From Acinetobacter brisouii CIP 110357 (GTDB lineage Bacteria > Pseudomonadota > Gammaproteobacteria > Pseudomonadales > Moraxellaceae): a DNA stretch of 64,000 nt. Below are positions 1-8,180 of the stretch, in pieces. Both the position numbers and the translations under genes were made by a program. Below the pieces are notes generated by a model that did no database searches, was not told where the DNA came from, and was given only the letters and a program-made list of their open reading frames with translations. How positions within the stretch are numbered: position 1 is the stretch's first letter; each line of letters begins with the position of its first letter. The stretch lies in NCBI RefSeq assembly GCF_000488275.1, contig NZ_KI530763.1:372001-436000 (forward strand), in the 5' to 3' direction.

Positions 1-113
1 AAGAAACCAAGAAAAAACTCGACAAAGACCGTTTCCGTCAAGGTTTAGGTGGTGTTGTTGAAGCTTATGAAGAAGTTGCAGCACGCTTAGGCATTAACTT
101 AGACGATATCTAA
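1..113 (+). CDS. C-terminal fragment of an unidentified protein
   Basis: An open frame enters from the left edge (first whole codon at position 3) and ends at TAA 111-113. It encodes about 36 residues rich in Lys, Glu and Asp, ending in Gly-Ile-Asn-Leu-Asp-Asp-Ile. An intrinsic terminator follows within 20 bases, which supports a real gene end. The fragment looks like a charged helical C-terminus of a soluble protein. I do not recognise the family from so short a piece. Confidence 0.7.
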   Translation, partial: ETKKKLDKDRFRQGLGGVVEAYEEVAARLGINLDDI

Positions 114-130
114 GTTTTTTCCTTGTAAAA

Positions 131-155
131 ACCGAGTCATCTGGCTCGGTTTTTT
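131..155 (+). terminator. Intrinsic terminator after the left-edge gene
   Basis: The arms ACCGAG (131-136) and CTCGGT (145-150) form a hairpin followed directly by a T run (151-155). It lies 18 bases after the stop codon of the left-edge gene. Confidence 0.85.
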
Positions 156-242
156 ATTATTCAAGATAAGTATAATTTTTAATTTTCATCGCTCTATAAC
201 GTTTGCATCACAATATTTTTTAAATCATTCATCTATAAAACA

Positions 243-830
243 ATGAAAACTTATTTTTTAAAATCCATCTGCCTAGGCCTCATCCCTTTCATTTGCCTGA
301 CAGGTTGTCAAAGCATTTCCAAAGCCACACACAAAGTAGGAAATATGGTTGGACTCAGTAAAGAAGAAATTCCTCAAGCCAACCCAAAAGGCATGCTCGA
401 TGTCAGTGATAGTAATATCAGCCAGTTAGAGCAGTTGGCTGAAAATTTACCTGCCGAGCAATGGTCTTATATTGAAAATAAAAAACAGGGTATTTATAGC
501 CTGAAAAATAAGTCCAAAACAGGAGATATACTGTCACTCAAACTGAACTGCAATGTCTCAAGCCAAAAACCGACCTTCTCGATTGAAAATACTGACGGGC
601 AAGTGCTACTCAAAGCTTATGATCAACAGGCAGGACAAATCCAGTTTCTGCTCGACAATAAAAACTATGGCAATATTTTTGAATTAGGTCAGGCAAAACA
701 ACTGGCTGCGTTTAAAACCCAAGTCACACATGCCAAAGTCATTAAAATTTATAATCGGGGCAAACTTTACAGTTTTAGCAACAACAAAGCCGAACTACTC
801 AATAAATCCGTTTCCTGTAAAGCCAGCTAA
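243..830 (+). CDS. Putative lipoprotein of unknown function
   Basis: A 195-residue protein with a lipoprotein signal peptide: Lys at positions 2 and 7, a hydrophobic stretch at 8-18, and lipobox LTGC with the lipidated Cys at 22. The next residue is Gln, not Asp, so outer-membrane sorting is expected. The mature part has no motif I recognise; it contains two Cys (about 103 and 192) that could pair in the periplasm. No clear ribosome binding site precedes the ATG. The gene stands alone, convergent with rarA. I cannot assign a function. Confidence 0.8.
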   Translation: MKTYFLKSICLGLIPFICLTGCQSISKATHKVGNMVGLSKEEIPQANPKGMLDVSDSNISQLEQLAENLPAEQWSYIENKKQGIYSLKNKSKTGDILSLKLNCNVSSQKPTFSIENTDGQVLLKAYDQQAGQIQFLLDNKNYGNIFELGQAKQLAAFKTQVTHAKVIKIYNRGKLYSFSNNKAELLNKSVSCKAS

Positions 831-843
831 TTTAAAAATGATC

Positions 844-886
844 GGTATCTACTGTCACTTTGCTTGGCAACTTGGCAGTAGATACC
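844..886. repeat. 11-bp inverted repeat between convergent genes
   Basis: A perfect inverted repeat, GGTATCTACTG (844-854) and CAGTAGATACC (876-886), is separated by 21 bases. It sits between the lipoprotein gene and the end of rarA. There is no T run on the plus side. On the minus strand the second arm is followed after four bases by ATTTTT, so it could be a weak rarA terminator. Otherwise its role is unknown. Confidence 0.6.
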
Positions 887-981
887 CTCGACTTCTATCA
901 CAAGTCCCTTTTGTATGATGCTCTCTATCGGAGAAAAATAAAGAGGTTGGGAACGATGAAAGAAGCCTCATCGATTCTATT

Positions 982-2256
982 TTATTGCTGTTGTTGTTCT
1001 TGCTGCCAACGACGCTGCTGTAAACGTTCGCCTTCTACTTCTCGTTTATTACGCGCTGACTCATACAACTTTGTGCCCTTGAGTTCAGGTGGTAGATAAT
1101 CCTGCATGACAAAATGTTCAGGATAGTCATGTGGATAAAGATAGTCTACTCCATAACCCTGCTGTTTCATCAACTTGGTTGGCGCGTTGCGTAAATGCAA
1201 AGGTACAGATAAATTTGCGGTTTTCTCTGCCAGATCCATCGCACGGTTAATCGCCAAATAAGTGCTGTTACTTTTGGCACTGGTCGCCAAGTACACAGCA
1301 CATTGTCCCAAAATAATGCGGGCTTCAGGCATACCAATCACCTGTACCGAGCGGAAGCATTCTCCTGCCAGTAACAGCGCATTCGGATTTGAATTTCCAA
1401 TATCTTCAGAAGCAGCAATCAGCATGCGCCGTGCGATAAACAGCGGATCTTCCCCGCCTTTCAGCATACGTGCCATCCAGTACAGTGCCGCATCTGGGTC
1501 ACTCCCGCGAATGGATTTAATAAATGCCGAAACCAAATCATAATGCTGCTCGCCTGACTTGTCATAACGGGCGATATTCTGCTGGGCAACACGTACCACC
1601 AGCGCATTGTTAACGTGATTGTCCTGTTCAGGCTCAAATGTACTGGCTATTAAATCCAGTAAATTAAGCGCCTTACGTGCATCACCTGCTGCAAACTGAA
1701 TCAGTGCATCAAATTCGTCAATATAAATCTGACGTTCCTGTAAAAAGCGATCTTGCTGTAAGGCTTTGTTTAATAAACTTTCAATGGCTTCATTGGACAG
1801 CGCATTTAAGCTATACACCTGACAACGTGACAACAAGGCACTGTTGACCTCAAAAGACGGGTTTTCTGTGGTCGCACCAATTAAGGTAATTTTGCCTTTT
1901 TCTACCGCACCGAGTAAGGCATCTTGCTGAGACTTGTTAAAACGATGAATTTCATCAATAAAAACCACAGGTGTCAGTAAATCACCACTTTCTGCAATCA
2001 CTTCACGCAGTTCTTTGACCCCAGTATTGAGTGCCGACAAACTGATAAAAGGTCGATCCACCGCTTGCGCCAACAACAAAGCAATCGTCGTTTTACCTAC
2101 GCCAGGTGGCCCCCAAAAAATAATTGAGGGTAAATGACCCTGATCAATCATTTGCCGTAATGGCGCACCTTCTCCCAATAAATGTTCCTGTCCAATAATT
2201 TCAGACAGATCACGTGGGCGCAGGCGCTCGGGTAATGGAATTTGACTCTCTGACAT
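982..2256 (-). CDS. rarA: Replication-associated recombination protein A (AAA+ ATPase)
   Basis: A 424-residue member of the RarA/MgsA/WRNIP1 family, close to the usual 440. These clamp-loader-like AAA+ ATPases act at stalled replication forks together with SSB and RecA. Walker A GPPGVGKTT is at residues 49-57 and Walker B VVFIDE at 97-102, followed by the HRFNK sensor region typical of the family. The C-terminal tetramerisation part, including the YPHDYPEHFV region, is present. The tail ends in a Gln-rich stretch (ERLQQRRWQQEQQQQ), a local low-complexity oddity. The gene is transcribed alone, with the Sel1-repeat gene upstream on the same strand 76 bases away. Confidence 0.95.
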   Translation of the reverse strand: MSESQIPLPERLRPRDLSEIIGQEHLLGEGAPLRQMIDQGHLPSIIFWGPPGVGKTTIALLLAQAVDRPFISLSALNTGVKELREVIAESGDLLTPVVFIDEIHRFNKSQQDALLGAVEKGKITLIGATTENPSFEVNSALLSRCQVYSLNALSNEAIESLLNKALQQDRFLQERQIYIDEFDALIQFAAGDARKALNLLDLIASTFEPEQDNHVNNALVVRVAQQNIARYDKSGEQHYDLVSAFIKSIRGSDPDAALYWMARMLKGGEDPLFIARRMLIAASEDIGNSNPNALLLAGECFRSVQVIGMPEARIILGQCAVYLATSAKSNSTYLAINRAMDLAEKTANLSVPLHLRNAPTKLMKQQGYGVDYLYPHDYPEHFVMQDYLPPELKGTKLYESARNKREVEGERLQQRRWQQEQQQQ

Positions 2257-2332
2257 GCGGTTTTAATTCATTGCTTTGGCTTAGCTATAGTCTACAAGAT
2301 TGAAATGCCCATTCAATAGCGTTGTTCTGTGA

Positions 2333-3043
2333 TTACATCTGTTGAATCAACGCATATAAGTCCGCTTTGGCATCTTCATCTCCCTGCTCGGCGGCTTTAC
2401 CCAGCCACTTCATGGCTTGTTTTTTATCTGCGGCTACACCTTTGCCATCGCGATACAAACAACCCAAGTTATATTGCGCTGTCGGGTTGTCTAGCTCTGC
2501 TGCTTTTTGATAATAATCAAAGGCTTTTTTAAAGTTTTGTGCGACACCGCGACCATTAAAATACATGACCCCGATATTGTTCAAGGCTTCACGATGATTG
2601 AGCCGTGCGGCTTGGCTATACCAAGTAAAAGCTTTGGCGTAATTTGGCGGATCTTGTTCATATTCATAAGTATAGCCAAGATTATACATGGCATCAGCTG
2701 AACCATGTGTAGCCGCTTTGGTATAGTAAGCCAAGGCTTTTTTCGGATTCTGTTCTACGCCTTCACCATTGTCATACATCACACCCAAGCTATATTCAGC
2801 ATCCGCATTGCCTTGCTGGGCAGCTTTTTCATACCAAAAACGTGCTTGATCAAAATCCTGTTCGGTGTCATTGCTGCCATAGTAGTACACATCACCAATT
2901 TTATACTGCGCTTCGGCCTGACCTTTTTCAGCAATTGCCAGAACCTGTACATCACTCATATCATCCAAGTTGGCAGCAAATGCAGGTGTGGTCATCGCAC
3001 CCACCAATAAGCAAGTGGCCAATACATTACGAATTTTTTTCAT
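2333..3043 (-). CDS. Sel1-like repeat periplasmic protein
   Basis: A 236-residue protein with a cleavable signal peptide (Lys-Lys-Ile-Arg start, cut after AFA near residue 23). Five Sel1-type TPR repeats of about 36 residues follow, with a partial sixth. Each shows A.A.Y.LG..Y..G.GV...... A..WY.KAA (for example GNADAEYSLGVMYDNGEGVEQ). Such solenoids mediate protein-protein contacts; the partner is unknown. The short tail ends LYALIQQM. It may be exported to the periplasm or retained at the inner-membrane face. No operon partner is evident. Confidence 0.85.
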   Translation of the reverse strand: MKKIRNVLATCLLVGAMTTPAFAANLDDMSDVQVLAIAEKGQAEAQYKIGDVYYYGSNDTEQDFDQARFWYEKAAQQGNADAEYSLGVMYDNGEGVEQNPKKALAYYTKAATHGSADAMYNLGYTYEYEQDPPNYAKAFTWYSQAARLNHREALNNIGVMYFNGRGVAQNFKKAFDYYQKAAELDNPTAQYNLGCLYRDGKGVAADKKQAMKWLGKAAEQGDEDAKADLYALIQQM

Positions 3044-3138
3044 AAATCATCCAATTTTTAAATAATACTATGCTTTATTTTTAAGTTGTTTTAAGTCAGT
3101 TTTTTATTCGACAATCAAAACATCTGCATCGGTTAAGT

Positions 3139-4305
3139 TTACTGCAATTTCAACAAAGCTGCATTCTCACCATCTTCAATCACCCATAAATCTCCCTGAG
3201 GTGTTTGCAATAATCCTCGTATGCGCTGCCCCATCTCAACCCGTTCCAGTTCTTTAATCGGTTGATGCTGAATATCCACCACAATAATTGACTCAGATGA
3301 CAAACCGCCAATCAGTGCCTTACCTGTCCATTGAGGAATACGTTTACCCTGATAAATAATCAGGCTTGAAGGAGAAATTGCAGGTGTCCAACTTAGAGCA
3401 GGCGCTTGAAATCCTGGTTGGGTATCATGCTGTGGAATTTTTAAACCTGAATTTGAATAATGATCATCATTGGAAACCAAAGGGTAACCATAATTGCGAC
3501 CTCTATAAATCTGATTCAACTCATCACCACCTTTAGGGCCCTGTTCTACTTCCCAAAGTTGCCCTTTGGTATCAAAAGCAATGCCTAAAGGGTTCCGATG
3601 CCCCCATGACCAAAGCTGAGCAGCAACGCCACCTTGGGCATAAAGTGGATTATCGGTGGGTGTCGTACCATCGGCATTCAGTCGTATCATTTTACCCAAA
3701 TGGCTATGCAGATTTTGTGCGGGATTAACCTGCTGACGCTCACCAGAACTGATCCAGAGTTTGCCATCACGGTCAAATAGCAACCGATAAGCAAAATGCT
3801 TATTACCTTTTACTTTAGGTTGTTGTGTCCAGATTCTTTGACGATTCAGCAGTCTTGGCTGCCCAGCGTGTGAGAGATCCAGCTGGGCACGGTCAACGGC
3901 TGCACCTGTAGTGTTCTGCCCAGAAGCTTCTACATAGCTAAAATACACCCAGTGATTCTGATTAAAATCAGGATGCAAGACAATATCACCAAGACCGCCC
4001 TGCCCCGCATAGACCACTGGTGGTACACCTGCTACAGACCATGCCTGCTGACTCACAGGATCAAACAACTTGATTGCCCCTGCTTGCTCAGTAATCAGTA
4101 ATCGCCCATCAGGTAATGCGACCAGCGCCCACGGTGAATGAAAAGTGCCGACTGTCTGAAAGTGTAATAGTGCAAATTTTGAGGTGCGTTGGTTCATAAA
4201 CTGATCAAAATATTGCTCGATCTGTTTAGAAAAATCGGAAGAACTACAGGCAGTTAAGCCGAAAACTGACATTAATAACAAAAGAAGATGCTGAAATCTT
4301 CGCAT
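3139..4305 (-). CDS. PQQ-dependent sugar dehydrogenase-like lipoprotein
   Basis: A beta-propeller of the soluble glucose dehydrogenase (GdhB)/YliI (Asd) family, which oxidises aldose sugars in the periplasm with pyrroloquinoline quinone. Visible family signatures include LPDGRLLITEQAG near the N-terminus, WSWGHRNPLGIAFD, and EQGPKGGDELNQI with the Ca/PQQ-binding acidic residues. I chose ATG 4305, not 4329. From there the signal peptide is canonical (MRRF then Leu-rich), with lipobox LTAC and the lipidated Cys at 20. The mature protein is about 368 residues, normal for the family. The lipobox suggests membrane anchoring instead of free secretion. The substrate cannot be read from sequence. Confidence 0.85.
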   Translation of the reverse strand: MRRFQHLLLLLMSVFGLTACSSSDFSKQIEQYFDQFMNQRTSKFALLHFQTVGTFHSPWALVALPDGRLLITEQAGAIKLFDPVSQQAWSVAGVPPVVYAGQGGLGDIVLHPDFNQNHWVYFSYVEASGQNTTGAAVDRAQLDLSHAGQPRLLNRQRIWTQQPKVKGNKHFAYRLLFDRDGKLWISSGERQQVNPAQNLHSHLGKMIRLNADGTTPTDNPLYAQGGVAAQLWSWGHRNPLGIAFDTKGQLWEVEQGPKGGDELNQIYRGRNYGYPLVSNDDHYSNSGLKIPQHDTQPGFQAPALSWTPAISPSSLIIYQGKRIPQWTGKALIGGLSSESIIVVDIQHQPIKELERVEMGQRIRGLLQTPQGDLWVIEDGENAALLKLQ

Positions 4306-4367
4306 AAACACACCATCCGTAACATTCATGCATCCTGAAAAGACAGGAGTTTATAGTTTTTTACCTT

Positions 4368-4781
4368 TTATTCCGCATCCAGCTGATGTAAGGTTTTTAC
4401 AATATTACAATCCTGAATACAGGCTTGAGAATTACAACTTTGGCGTAGCTGCTGTAATTGCTGGCTAAATTTCTGCAATTGCTGGATTTTATCCTGAATA
4501 TGTCCCAAATGGGCTTCCACCAGTGTATCCACAACAGCACAATTGTCTTGCGGATGCAGCATCAATTCATTCATCTCTTGAATTTCCTTAAGAGACATCC
4601 CCAATTCGCGGCAATGCCGAATAAAAATTAACTGTTGCAATGCCTGATCATCATAATAGCGATAATTATTATTCGCACGCTTTGGCGGCATGATGAGCTG
4701 TTTTTTCTCATAAAAACGGATGGTATCCGCAGAAATTTTGGATTTTTTAGCCAGTTCGCCAATCGAAAAAAACATATGCAC
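4368..4781 (-). CDS. MerR-family metal-responsive regulator (CadR/PbrR-like)
   Basis: A 137-residue one-component regulator. The N-terminal winged helix-turn-helix (SIGELAKKSKISADTIRFYE, residues 6-25) binds a promoter with an over-long spacer. A dimerisation helix follows. The C-terminal metal loop has Cys81, Cys116, Cys121 and Cys125 (SCNSQACIQDC), the pattern of Cd(II)/Pb(II) sensors such as CadR. It is divergent from a CDF transporter across a 67-bp gap that holds a MerR-type operator, so it very likely activates that gene on metal binding and represses itself. Translation may begin at the first ATG (4781) or the third codon (4775). The exact metal is inferred. Confidence 0.9.
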   Translation of the reverse strand: MHMFFSIGELAKKSKISADTIRFYEKKQLIMPPKRANNNYRYYDDQALQQLIFIRHCRELGMSLKEIQEMNELMLHPQDNCAVVDTLVEAHLGHIQDKIQQLQKFSQQLQQLRQSCNSQACIQDCNIVKTLHQLDAE

Positions 4782-4786
4782 CTCAC

Positions 4787-4817
4787 TTGACCTTAGAGTA
4801 ACTCTAAGCTTTTAAAT
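4787..4817 (+). promoter_or_regulatory. MerR-type promoter and operator driving the CDF gene
   Basis: A -35 TTGACC (4787-4792) and a -10 TTAAAT (4812-4817) are separated by 19 bp, the overlong spacing typical of MerR-activated promoters. The spacer contains a near-perfect palindrome, CTTAGAGT-A-ACTCTAAG (4792-4808), centred between the two hexamers. This matches how MerR proteins bind and untwist such promoters. Confidence 0.8.
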
Positions 4818-4848
4818 CCGTGTATGCAAATTAAAACAGGATTTTCAA

Positions 4849-5481
4849 ATGGCAGGTTGTCAATGTGAACATCACACATCAAATCATAACATTTCAAAAA
4901 AATTTCGTAATGCGCTGTGGATTGCCTTATTTCTCAATTTAAGTCTGTTTATTATTGAAGTGATTGCAGGGGCACATGCAGGCTCTGCTGCGCTTTGGGC
5001 AGACTCTCTTGACTTTGCTGGCGATGCTTTCAACTATGCCATTTCGATTATGGCATTGGGGCTCAGTTTATATTGGCGTGCCAGTATCGCCTTGGTTAAA
5101 GGCTATACCATGCTGTTTTTTGCGATTTTGATCTTGGTCAAAGTGATTTGGGCATATTGCACAGGCGTGCAACCCGAAGCCATGACGATGGGCGTGATTG
5201 GTATCATTGCCCTGATTGCCAATGTCATCAGTGCCCTTGTACTCTATACCTTCCGTGATGGAGATGCCAATATGACGTCGGTCTGGTTATGTAGCCGCAA
5301 TGACGCGATTGGTAATATTGCAGTAATTTTGGCAGCGGTTGGCGTCTTTGGCACACAAAGTGCCATTCCTGACCTGATTGTCGCTGCGGTTATGGCAAGT
5401 CTAGGCTTTAGCTCAGGTTATCATGTGGTTCAAAAATCACGTGCTGAGCGTCAAGCCAATAAAACAGGACATTTAGCGTAA
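4849..5481 (+). CDS. Cation diffusion facilitator-type metal efflux transporter
   Basis: A 210-residue inner-membrane protein of the CDF superfamily with about six transmembrane helices. The second helix carries D52, D55 and D59 (ADSLDFAGDAFNY), matching the DxxHxxxD metal site. The fifth carries C148xxxD152 where the usual motif is HxxxD. The N-terminus has a Cys-x-Cys-x-His-His cluster (residues 4-9). It is much shorter than standard CDF proteins (about 300) because the cytoplasmic C-terminal domain is missing. Together with the divergent Cd/Pb-type MerR regulator and operator, the likely job is efflux of Zn, Cd or another soft divalent metal; specificity is inference. Its end overlaps the convergent next gene by 9 bp. 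Confidence 0.85.
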   Translation: MAGCQCEHHTSNHNISKKFRNALWIALFLNLSLFIIEVIAGAHAGSAALWADSLDFAGDAFNYAISIMALGLSLYWRASIALVKGYTMLFFAILILVKVIWAYCTGVQPEAMTMGVIGIIALIANVISALVLYTFRDGDANMTSVWLCSRNDAIGNIAVILAAVGVFGTQSAIPDLIVAAVMASLGFSSGYHVVQKSRAERQANKTGHLA

Positions 5482-5829
5482 CGCACCAATATAATGATGT
5501 GGCACTTCTTCTTTTTGCGCTGGGCTTGGCATATCCTCAAGAACAGGTGTCATTGCGCTTACTGGAGCAACAAACTTCACGCTTGCAATCTGGGTAGGTG
5601 CTGTACCATGAGACAGCACTGCATCCAGACGAGACCCTAAACGGTGCAATTCTGCATCGCCTGAAGTCAAGGCAAGCTTGACCACTTCTTGAGCGTACTC
5701 CTGATTATGTTCCAGATACACTACATCAATCACCCGCCCTGCCACACGTCTTAAACGAACATATAACTGTGTGGCGAGGTCAAAGATCTCTTTTTCAACT
5801 TTTTTATCTTTGCTCAACATCGTCTTCAT
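5473..5829 (-). CDS. Conserved small protein of unknown function
   Basis: A 118-residue soluble protein. It has a charged N-terminal helix with Lys, Arg and Glu (KKVEKEIFDLATQLYVRLRR) and a Pro-rich tail. I chose ATG 5829: a GGAG lies eight bases before it, whereas the in-frame GTG at 5841 has no such signal. It lies 58 bp downstream of the ammonium channel gene on the same strand and may be co-transcribed with it, in the place where a GlnK-type regulator might be expected. It does not look like GlnK/PII. Function unknown. Confidence 0.7.
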   Translation of the reverse strand: MKTMLSKDKKVEKEIFDLATQLYVRLRRVAGRVIDVVYLEHNQEYAQEVVKLALTSGDAELHRLGSRLDAVLSHGTAPTQIASVKFVAPVSAMTPVLEDMPSPAQKEEVPHHYIGALR

Positions 5830-5886
5830 ACTTTTCTCCACAGTTGTGGTTCAAGCCCAGCTTGAACCAATTTTTTATACAACACA

Positions 5887-7206
5887 TCAAGGTACATGCT
5901 CACCGTGTTGTGCTAAATCCAAACCAATTTGTTCCTGCTCTGCATCGACTCGCAGACCAATCACTTTATTAATCACAAATAAAATCACGACAGAAATGAT
6001 CGCGCTGTAAAGGAAGGTCGTCACTGCACCTATCACTTGTATCAATAAGCTCGCATCCAAACCTGAAATATGTTTTTGAGCAAATACGCCTGTTAGAATT
6101 GCACCGACAATCCCGCCTACACCATGAATCCCGAAAACATCCAGTGAGTCATCAGCTTTGAGTAGAATTTTGAGCTGAGTTGCCCCCCAGTAACAACACA
6201 CCCCAGCAATCAAGCCAATCAGCAAACCGCCTGTCATATCAACAAAACCGGATGCGGGGGTAATCGCAACCAAACCTGCAACCGCACCCGAACATGCACC
6301 AAGCAGCGTCACTTTACGACGGCTGATATATTCCACCAGTAACCATGTCAGTGCTGCCGATGCTGTTGCCAACTGGGTTACCAGCATTGCCATGCCCGCC
6401 CGCCCATCGGCTGCACCTGCTGAACCTGCGTTAAAACCAAACCAGCCTACCCACAGCAATGCCGCACCAATAAAGGTATAAATCAGGTTATTTGGAAAAA
6501 ATGGTTCTTTACCATAACCGTTGCGCTGACCAAGCATATAAGCACATGCCAGACCTGCAGCACCTGCGTTAATATGCACAACTGTACCGCCTGCAAAGTC
6601 CAGAGCACCTTTGGCTGCCAACCAGCCTGTTGGTTCCCAGACCCAGTGTGCAACAGGGACATACACCAGTAAAATCCAGAAAAACATGAACCAGAACATC
6701 GCAGAAAAACGCATACGCTCAGCAAATGCGCCAGTAATTAAAGCAGGCGTAATAATGGCAAAAGTCATCTGAAACATAATCCAGACAGTCTCAGGAATAG
6801 TGGAAGCCATATGGCTCACGGAAATTTTGCCATCAATGGCATCGAACACCACACCTTGCAGCATGACACGGTCAAAACCACCAATAAATGCATTATTGGG
6901 TGTAAAAGCTAGGCTGTACCCGACTACAACCCACAGCACACTTGCCAAACATACAATCACTAAACTTTGTAAGGCGGTGGCAATTAAATTCTTTTTACGC
7001 ACCATTCCTGAATAAAACAAAGCAATCCCCGGAATGGTCATCAGTAAAACCAGCGCGGTAGAGGTCAGCATCCACGCGGTGTTTCCGGTATTGATTTGCT
7101 CTAGATTGGTGATATAAGGTGCAGTTGCTGCACATGCCATACCCGAACTGGCAAAAAAACCAACTAAGATGAGTACAAGATTGTTGATATAGCTATTTTT
7201 ATACAT
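5887..7206 (-). CDS. amtB: Ammonium channel/transporter
   Basis: A trimeric inner-membrane channel of the Amt/Mep/Rh family, importing ammonium for nitrogen assimilation. An N-terminal signal peptide (MYKNSYINNL...GMACAA) is followed by about 11 transmembrane helices. The twin-His pore residues are visible in FAGGTVVHINAGAAG and DVFGIHGVGGIVGA. I chose ATG 7206 because it follows GGGGGGGAGA at the right distance; a longer frame to 7254 adds an unlikely 16-residue extension. The mature length is about 415. No glnK sits beside it, although many Amt genes are paired with it. The seven-G run in the ribosome binding site could vary in length. Confidence 0.93.
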   Translation of the reverse strand: MYKNSYINNLVLILVGFFASSGMACAATAPYITNLEQINTGNTAWMLTSTALVLLMTIPGIALFYSGMVRKKNLIATALQSLVIVCLASVLWVVVGYSLAFTPNNAFIGGFDRVMLQGVVFDAIDGKISVSHMASTIPETVWIMFQMTFAIITPALITGAFAERMRFSAMFWFMFFWILLVYVPVAHWVWEPTGWLAAKGALDFAGGTVVHINAGAAGLACAYMLGQRNGYGKEPFFPNNLIYTFIGAALLWVGWFGFNAGSAGAADGRAGMAMLVTQLATASAALTWLLVEYISRRKVTLLGACSGAVAGLVAITPASGFVDMTGGLLIGLIAGVCCYWGATQLKILLKADDSLDVFGIHGVGGIVGAILTGVFAQKHISGLDASLLIQVIGAVTTFLYSAIISVVILFVINKVIGLRVDAEQEQIGLDLAQHGEHVP

Positions 7207-7340
7207 TCTCCCCCCCATGACACGATTGCTTAAAATAATTGAAATTTCACCCATTTTTTATGTGTAAAAATGAAGCAAAATTTAAGCCAAAAATGAAGGG
7301 AGTTATATTTTATTTTTATACTATTGTTTTTAAAAAATTT

Positions 7341-7787
7341 TTATCTTACCCAACGCACGATATATTCATCAATATCATCCTCACTCACAGATTCTTCTGA
7401 AATACAGCGTCCTGCCACCGATTTTTTGGCTTTAATCACGCTTTGCCGTGAGCCTGTATTTAAATAATGCCATGAGGGTAAGTTTTTGCCTTCATAAATA
7501 CGTCGGTAGGCACAGCTTGATGGCAACCACTGAATTTTTTGTAAGCTTTCTAAAGTTAATTGAATACAATCAGGGACATGCTGCTGACGCTGACTGTAAT
7601 CCGAGCATTGCCCTGTTGTACAGTTGAGTAACTTACACGCCACTTTTGTATAAGCCACTTCATGCGTGTCTTCATCTTCAAGTTTGAGTAAACAGCACAA
7701 GCCACAGCCATCGCACAAAGCTTCCCATTCTTCGCTTGAGAGTTGATCTAATGGATATTTTTTCCAGAATTGTGGACGCAGCGCCAT
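7341..7787 (-). CDS. YcgN/UPF0260-family cysteine-cluster protein
   Basis: A 148-residue soluble protein matching the UPF0260 (E. coli YcgN) family in length and sequence. It shows CDGCGLCC (residues 25-32), a further Cys pair around VACKLLNCTTGQCSDY, and CAYRRIYEGK with the LPSWH motif. The family has a conserved Cys cluster thought to bind Zn or Fe-S, but its role is not established. The gene is monocistronic, 135 bp upstream of amtB on the same strand. Confidence 0.9.
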   Translation of the reverse strand: MALRPQFWKKYPLDQLSSEEWEALCDGCGLCCLLKLEDEDTHEVAYTKVACKLLNCTTGQCSDYSQRQQHVPDCIQLTLESLQKIQWLPSSCAYRRIYEGKNLPSWHYLNTGSRQSVIKAKKSVAGRCISEESVSEDDIDEYIVRWVR

Positions 7788-7980
7788 GAATTTCTCAGTC
7801 TAAAAACAACAAGGTCGGCATTATAACATGCCCAACTCCAGCTTGATTTTTACAAACCGCACTTACATAGCTTGATGAAAGCGCTGCATAAAGTGCACAT
7901 TTTATGCACAAAGCAAAAACAGTCGTGCCAATTTACAGTGCTAAACTTAACATCAAAATAAAAAATGCAGGAGAATCATC

Positions 7981-8136
7981 ATGTTTCGTTGGGCGATTAT
8001 TTTTGCAGTGATTGCACTCATTGCTAGCTTACTCGGATTCGGTGGCGTCGCTGGTCTATCACAACAATTTGCAGTGATCTTGCTAGTCGTTGCCTTGATT
8101 TTGGCCGTGATTGGTTTTTTTTCAAGAGGTCATTAA
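7981..8136 (+). CDS. DUF1328/UPF0391 small membrane protein
   Basis: A 51-residue protein beginning [20 protein letters not shown] and ending FFSRGH. It has two hydrophobic helices separated by GGVAGLSQQ, the pattern of the DUF1328 (YtjA) family, whose function is unknown. A strong ribosome binding site, AGGAG (7969-7973), lies seven bases before the ATG. A strong terminator follows 13 bases after the stop, so this is a self-contained transcription unit. Confidence 0.9.
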   Translation: MFRWAIIFAVIALIASLLGFGGVAGLSQQFAVILLVVALILAVIGFFSRGH

Positions 8137-8149
8137 CAGATTCTCAAAC

Positions 8150-8180
8150 AAGAAGAGAAGCTTACGCTTCTCTTCTTTAG
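8150..8180. terminator. Bidirectional hairpin between DUF1328 and SDR genes
   Basis: The arms AAGAAGAGAAG (8150-8160) and CTTCTCTTCTT (8167-8177) form an 11-bp stem with a 6-base loop. The last bases overlap the SDR stop codon region. It lies between convergent genes and can serve the plus-strand small gene, although only a short T run follows. Confidence 0.7.
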
